Shown here: positions 1-64,000 of the stretch, piece by piece | Position numbering within the stretch: the first letter of the stretch is position 1 | How the letters are laid out: the number at the start of each line of letters is the position of its first letter | From: Glandiceps talaboti | Lineage: Eukaryota; Hemichordata; Enteropneusta; Spengelidae | Reading direction: 5' to 3' | NCBI RefSeq assembly: GCF_964340395.1 | Contig: NC_135566.1 | Coordinates: 23,076,135 to 23,140,134 of the forward strand | DNA length: 64,000 nucleotides | Notes under the pieces: model-generated | Told to the model about the DNA's origin: nothing | The model's database searches: none | Seen by the model: the letters and a program-made list of their open reading frames with translations, nothing else | Translations under genes and position numbers: made by a program

Positions 1-460
1 TATATATGTTGTCAATCATTTTATGTGCTACAGGGTGGTGGCTGTCATTCCACATGTTTACTATTGTAGGAGGTGTCAGTCAATTCACAATGTATAAAAG
101 GTTCAATGTTATTCCACTGTTTAAGTTAAATACGTAAATGCCTGTGATGGGGGTGTCATTCAACAAACTGAATGTAGAAAAGGGTGTCATTCCACTGTAT
201 GCATACTGTAAATGCCTGTCATTTGTTGGTCACCCTCCCCTCCCCCCTGAAATACCTAATACTTCCCGGGAAAAATTGATGACACCCCCTGAACCCGTAC
301 TGAACCTTTCTGAAAATATCACAGAGAGCCTTCACAATTTCCCCGTAGCCTACTTGTGTCGACCTCAACCAAACTGAATGAATGAACGAATTGACGATTA
401 ATTAATGGAATGAATTAATGAAAATACTACATAAGCAAGGAATATCATGAATATTGTTCC
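1..460. other. Upstream intergenic flank
   Basis: Contains diffuse repeats of a phrase like GTGTCATTCCACTG (near 45, 110, 155, 188) and a short AATGAAT-rich tract near 375-420. No gene, exon or RNA is recognisable here. Confidence 0.5.
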
Positions 461-782
461 CACAGGCATTTGTTTCCCGAGTTATGGCTCAGAATATTTC
501 TATCAGAATACAATAAAATGACGATAATATCGTTAATATTGACGTATTAAACCAACACTATATGAAAGGGGTAAAATTACACTTGTTTCTGTGATCGCGC
601 AGTTTCACTAAATGCGAAGGAAGACATGTGTGTGTGTGTGTCTTCCTTCGCATGCTACAAGTGTAATTTTACCCCTTTCATATAGTGTTGGTTTAATACG
701 TCAATATTAACGATATTATCGTCATTTTATTGTATTCTGATAGAAATATTCTGAGCCATAACTCGGGAAACAAATGCCTGTG
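461..782. mobile_element. 322-bp foldback hAT-like MITE with 8-bp target duplication
   Basis: Two long inverted arms start CACAGGCATTTG at 461 and end CAAATGCCTGTG at 782, folding around a central hairpin that carries a short (TG)n loop. The element is flanked on both sides by the exact octamer ATTGTTCC (453-460 and 783-790), as expected for an insertion making an 8-bp duplication (hAT or P superfamily). The left arm has about 25 extra bases relative to the right. It has no coding capacity. A partial relative lies near 54192-54330. Confidence 0.85.
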
Positions 783-1067
783 ATTGTTCCATAGCACAAT
801 CAATACATAAGCAAAGAGAAATATTTCACATCCATGTTCTACATCCGGATCCTGCTTCGATAACACAGCGACCTCTAGAGAGCTAGTGGTTATTTTGCTT
901 GAGCTAGTTGATTGGTGCATTCTTTGTCACATGTCTTCCTCCATCTTGAATAGGTAATAAGCCGGGTCAATCTTGAAATGCCTGATCTCAGACTGAAGGA
1001 ATTTCTGACTGGTTTCCATGGATTTTTCGCCGTATTTGACATTTTAAGTTAAAGAAAGTTTCCAAAC
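783..1067 (+). promoter_or_regulatory. 5' flank / probable 5' UTR of S6K
   Basis: This is the only stretch between the foldback element and the start codon, so the core promoter and 5' UTR should lie here unless an upstream non-coding exon exists. I see no convincing TATA box, and the start site cannot be fixed from sequence. The call is positional only. Confidence 0.3.
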
Positions 1068-60942
<59,875 letters not shown>

Positions 60943-61053
60943 GTAAGTTTAGTCATCTCTTGTGTATGACATTTAACAAAGGGTTACATTAATACTTGTA
61001 ACATATCAATCAACACATCGTGTAAAACACGTAACAGAAGTGATGACATGAAC
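60943..61053. other. Start of intron 12
   Basis: Donor GTAAGT at 60943, followed by unremarkable AT-rich sequence up to the hAT-like insertion. Confidence 0.6.
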
Positions 61054-62586
61054 CAGTGTTCTGCCAAGGTTTCCAACCAGAAAGTGGGGTCATTTGACAG
61101 GGTGTGGGGTCAATTATTTATTGTCTGTTAAATCATATATATATACCACTATAGAGATATGTGTTCTGAGATATTCCATTACATATAGACTAATACCTAA
61201 CTACATAAAAAAATTCCATTCATAATAACAGTTTGCAGTAAGCTATTTTTTTAAAAATTGTGTACTACACATTACACCTTAGAAAAAGAAGGCAATTAAA
61301 AGTATGTAATTTTAAGTCATTTCTACAGAGTATATTATTTATTGATTAGAAAGATTGGACAGCCAGCTAGTCATAATTTTTAATCTGAATATCAATGAAT
61401 AGCAGTGCTCAAATGTATGATTCCTTTTTTCAGACAAGGACAAAGAACAACTTCAAAATAAGTGAACATATGATTGAATAAAAACTTTGAGAAATTCTAA
61501 TCTTGAAACCACTTGTTTCAGAACTGTTACACTGCTGTGTTTATCATTCCCTCTTCAAATTCATGACAAGAGTCTAAGAAAAACCAACATTTTGAAAAAA
61601 AACAAAAAAACAAAAACAACTCCCTGACTTTAAAGAGTACCAAATGTGTATGATAAACTTACAAAGAATACAGTCAAACAAACCTTAAAATAATTTATTT
61701 TTATTTATTACCGTCACTGGCTGTGTAACATGATTTGGTCCTGCTATATCAAATGACAGCATTAGTTACATACTGTGAACTTGATAGGAAAGCTGACATT
61801 AGGTGTCCTTGAAACTCAGAAATCTTGAACCAGAACTATCAACAACATCAAAGTTAGGATGCTTTAAATACCACTGTAATTATTTTCTCATTTGCACTAC
61901 AAGTTCATTCTTCATGTCTGACCAGGCACACATGCATCGGCCGTCTATAGTGGCCATGCCAGTGATTACGCATTTATTCAGTGCCCAACATTCACATGTG
62001 TCACTGTCAACATCATGCAACACAATCCCCTAACACAGCTTTTTTGGAATCAAAATACACATGTACTCATTTTGTTCCATTAATCTAACCCATCAACAAA
62101 TGAAAATTATAACTTGTCCCATAAAATTTGGCTTACTACGGCTTCTGTGGCAGATAGATGTTCCGATTTCCCATAGCAAGTTCAGTGTTTCGCACACGTC
62201 GGTGAGTAGGTCAGAGGTCGCGACAGTGACGGTAGACAAAACATGTGAAGAGAGACATCCATTTCGGCATCTCATCTACTCCCTCTAATGTTTCAATTGT
62301 AGATTAAGTTTATCAAAGTTGATCTTTTTGTTGCATTTTTTATGTTAACAATTCATTTTATAAATAGAACTGCGCGTTGTCACTGTATCTTATATGATGT
62401 CAACAAAACTGTCCCTTATGGAGTCAGTATACTTTTCGTGGGATTGATGTCAGGGCCTGGCCCTGGACTTAGGTAATTCTGATGTCTGCCGTAAAATGAA
62501 TATGCCGAAGCTATTCAAGGTGGGAAAATTATTGCGTCATTTGTAATTTTAGGGGGCTAATGTCACAAGGCTTCGGCAGAACACTG
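61054..62586. mobile_element. hAT-like element with 7-bp flanking repeats in intron 12
   Basis: Ends CAGTGTTCTGCC (61054-61065) and GGCAGAACACTG (62575-62586) are perfect inverted repeats, and CATGAAC stands immediately outside each (61047-61053 and 62587-62593). CAGTG ends and about 8-bp duplications fit the hAT superfamily. The interior holds no hAT transposase that I recognise, but does hold a protein-like minus-strand stretch (see 61803-62040). Confidence 0.8.
61803..62040 (-). pseudogene. Unidentified broken coding-like fragment inside the hAT-like element
   Basis: One minus-strand frame reads about 75 residues with five cysteines and three tryptophans, including DSDTCECWALNKCV, RCMCAWSDMKNEL and, after a single TAA, WYLKHPNFDVVDSSGSRF. 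The composition looks like real protein rather than random AT-rich translation. I do not recognise the family. It could be captured host-gene sequence or a decayed element protein. Confidence 0.35.
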
Positions 62587-62826
62587 CATGAACTCTATTT
62601 TTTAATTACACATAAGTACATGCCAGTCAGATATGTGATACATACACAGACTGGAGATTATAGGGAGATCTAAATGTAAAATTATATACATTGGACATTT
62701 TAGTAAAAGTTTAATGATCACAGAATGTTGTGACAAGTTTGCTTGATTATATGTTGTACAGATGACGCAACCATTTGCATGCCTACCGGTACTTTATCAT
62801 GTGTGTATCCTCCACGTTTATAATCC
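62587..62826. other. Intron 12 spacer
   Basis: Nothing recognised. Confidence 0.4.
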
Positions 62827-63245
62827 TATGAACCTATGTTAGTTAGCTGAGTGTAAAGGTCATAACCTATGAACCTAAGTAAATAAGTTGAGTGTGAAGG
62901 TCATAACCTGTGAATCTATGTTGAGTAACTGAGTGTAAAGGTCATAACTTATGAACGTATGTGAATAACTGAGTGTATAGGTCATAACCTATGAATCTAT
63001 GTGAATAACTGAGTGTAAAGGTCATAACACATCAATCTATGTTAGTTAGCTGAGTGTAAAGGTCATAACCTATGAACCTAAGTGAATAAGCTGAGTGTAA
63101 AGGTCATAACCTATGAATCTATGTGAATAAGCAGAGTGTAAAGGTCATAACCTATGAATCTATGTAAATAAACTGAGTGAAAAGGTCATAACCTATGAAT
63201 CTATGTGAATAAGCTGAGTGTAAAGGTCATAACCTATGAACCTAG
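62827..63245 (+). repeat. 41-bp minisatellite in intron 12
   Basis: About ten units of AACCTATGAATCTATGTGAA plus TAAGCTGAGTGTAAAGGTCAT, with minor changes. Confidence 0.9.
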
Positions 63246-63736
63246 GAATATATGTCATATTCATCAGCTCTGTCCATCACACAGCTTTTACTAATGTGGT
63301 ATACTGATATGCTATATGGAATTGTATGTTTCAAATTTCCCTTTCCACTTTACTGAAAATATTTTGTTTAATATGACCATCCTTCCATTGTTCCTAAGTG
63401 ATATCTAACTATTCTATGTAAACTGATTTTAGTACATAGCATAGAAGACAAATATGGATGCAACATATTATATATTATGTAAACTCATAGAAGTTCTCAG
63501 CCTGCTGCCAAAGTAGAATGTCAGAGTCACTTGAGAGGAACATGCAACAAATGGAGTGGTTGACAAATATCAAAAACTCTTCTAAAATTCATGCATGTTA
63601 CAAAATTAATAACCAAAAAGAAAAATATGCATTGCTTCTGCATATGGAAAAAATATTCTGATGCAGGACTGACAATATAAAAAAAATTTGCTGTCACAGT
63701 GATGGGAAAAAAATTCACTACCATACCCACTTCCTC
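63246..63736. other. Intron 12 spacer
   Basis: AT-rich. No exon or element recognised. Confidence 0.4.
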
Positions 63737-64000
63737 CAAGTCTACAGGTAGGCTACAGTTAGAATAGCGGAATAGTGTAGTGATAGCCGTTCACAAGTCT
63801 ACAGGTAGGCTACAGTTAGAATAGCGGAATAGTGTAGTGATAGCCGTTCCCAAGTCTACAGGTAGGCTACAGTTAGGATAGCGGAATAGTGTAGTGATAG
63901 CCATTCCCAAGTCTACAGGTAGGCTACAGTTAGGATAGGGGAATAGTGTAGTGATAGCCGTTCCCAAGTCTACAGGTAGGCTACAGTTAGGATAGCAGAA
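63737..64000 (+). repeat. 57-bp minisatellite running off the window
   Basis: At least four and a half units starting AAGTCTACAGGTAGGCTACA (63738, 63795, 63852 and so on), exactly 57 bp apart and almost identical to each other. It continues beyond 64000. Confidence 0.92.

Noticed and set aside
138-377. 79-codon plus-strand frame upstream of the gene
   Set aside because: No family features, no visible splice context, and it overlaps diffuse short repeats.
61434-61480. Possible S6K exon 13 after TTTTTTCAG at about 61433
   Set aside because: The downstream translation does not resemble the S6K C-tail (no SKFTRQTPVDSP-like or FLGFTYV-like segment), and it lies inside the hAT-like element.

Overview
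The window is eukaryotic genomic DNA, visibly AT-rich and dominated by introns and repeats. It holds one recognisable host gene, on the + strand: the first 12 coding exons (1068 to 60942) of a ribosomal protein S6 kinase of the p70 type (RPS6KB family). The exons give 345 codons in one continuous frame, from a start codon with an in-frame stop just upstream, through the TOS motif and the whole kinase domain, to the start of the AGC C-terminal extension. Every intron whose two ends are visible is GT-AG. The last exons (turn motif, hydrophobic motif, tail) lie beyond position 64000. The mix of TTAA-flanked and hAT-like DNA transposons, L2/CR1-type LINE fragments and a tRNA-derived SINE suggests a marine invertebrate such as a hemichordate, echinoderm, amphioxus or mollusc. 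I cannot place it further from sequence alone.

Layout. 1-1067: upstream flank with a foldback element (461-782) bounded by an exact 8-bp direct repeat. Intron 1 (1140-5223): a GT-microsatellite cluster and a LINE 3' end. Intron 2 (5262-12752): a TTAA-flanked transposon, a hairpin that runs into a 37-bp minisatellite, and a hAT-like element. Intron 3 (12871-16844): a 45-bp minisatellite. Intron 4 (16914-20561): a 38/43-bp minisatellite split by a hAT-like fragment. Intron 5 (20710-22261): a TAGCAC-family element. Intron 6 (22320-24215): a 34-bp minisatellite, a SINE and a LINE endonuclease fragment. Intron 7 (24317-30692): a 29/25-bp minisatellite, a CCTCCCGTAAGGG element and two TAGCAC-family copies. 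Intron 8 (30784-32899): a 35-bp array split by a LINE 3' end. Intron 9 (32991-47167): a 4.2-kb 35-bp array, second copies of two transposons, a 2.4-kb foldback element and a 54-bp array. Intron 10 (47210-55828): a 3.2-kb 17-bp array, a TAGCAC element carrying a nested transposon with palindromic iterons, and a TAGTCCCCGCT element. Intron 11 (55895-60801): a 4.6-kb 26-bp array. Intron 12 (from 60943): a hAT-like element with 7-bp direct repeats, then 41-bp and 57-bp arrays.

The exons total 1035 nt, while tandem arrays fill more than a third of the window, with a different unit in nearly every intron. The long open frames on both strands in these arrays come from stop-free repeat units and are not genes.

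Four points deserve attention. (1) About nine of thirteen arrays carry AG-GT, a splice-junction-like tetramer, on the gene's sense strand, while its complement ACCT is a regular part of only one. (2) Three otherwise different repeat families share one build: a terminal palindrome, a variable TCTG/TCCG microsatellite, a similar short motif, then internal tandem units. (3) A 2.66-kb transposon has ends made of a 20-bp palindrome repeated at exactly 35-bp spacing, and its empty site can be read in sister copies of its host repeat. (4) A SINE and a LINE in the same gene share a 3' tail.
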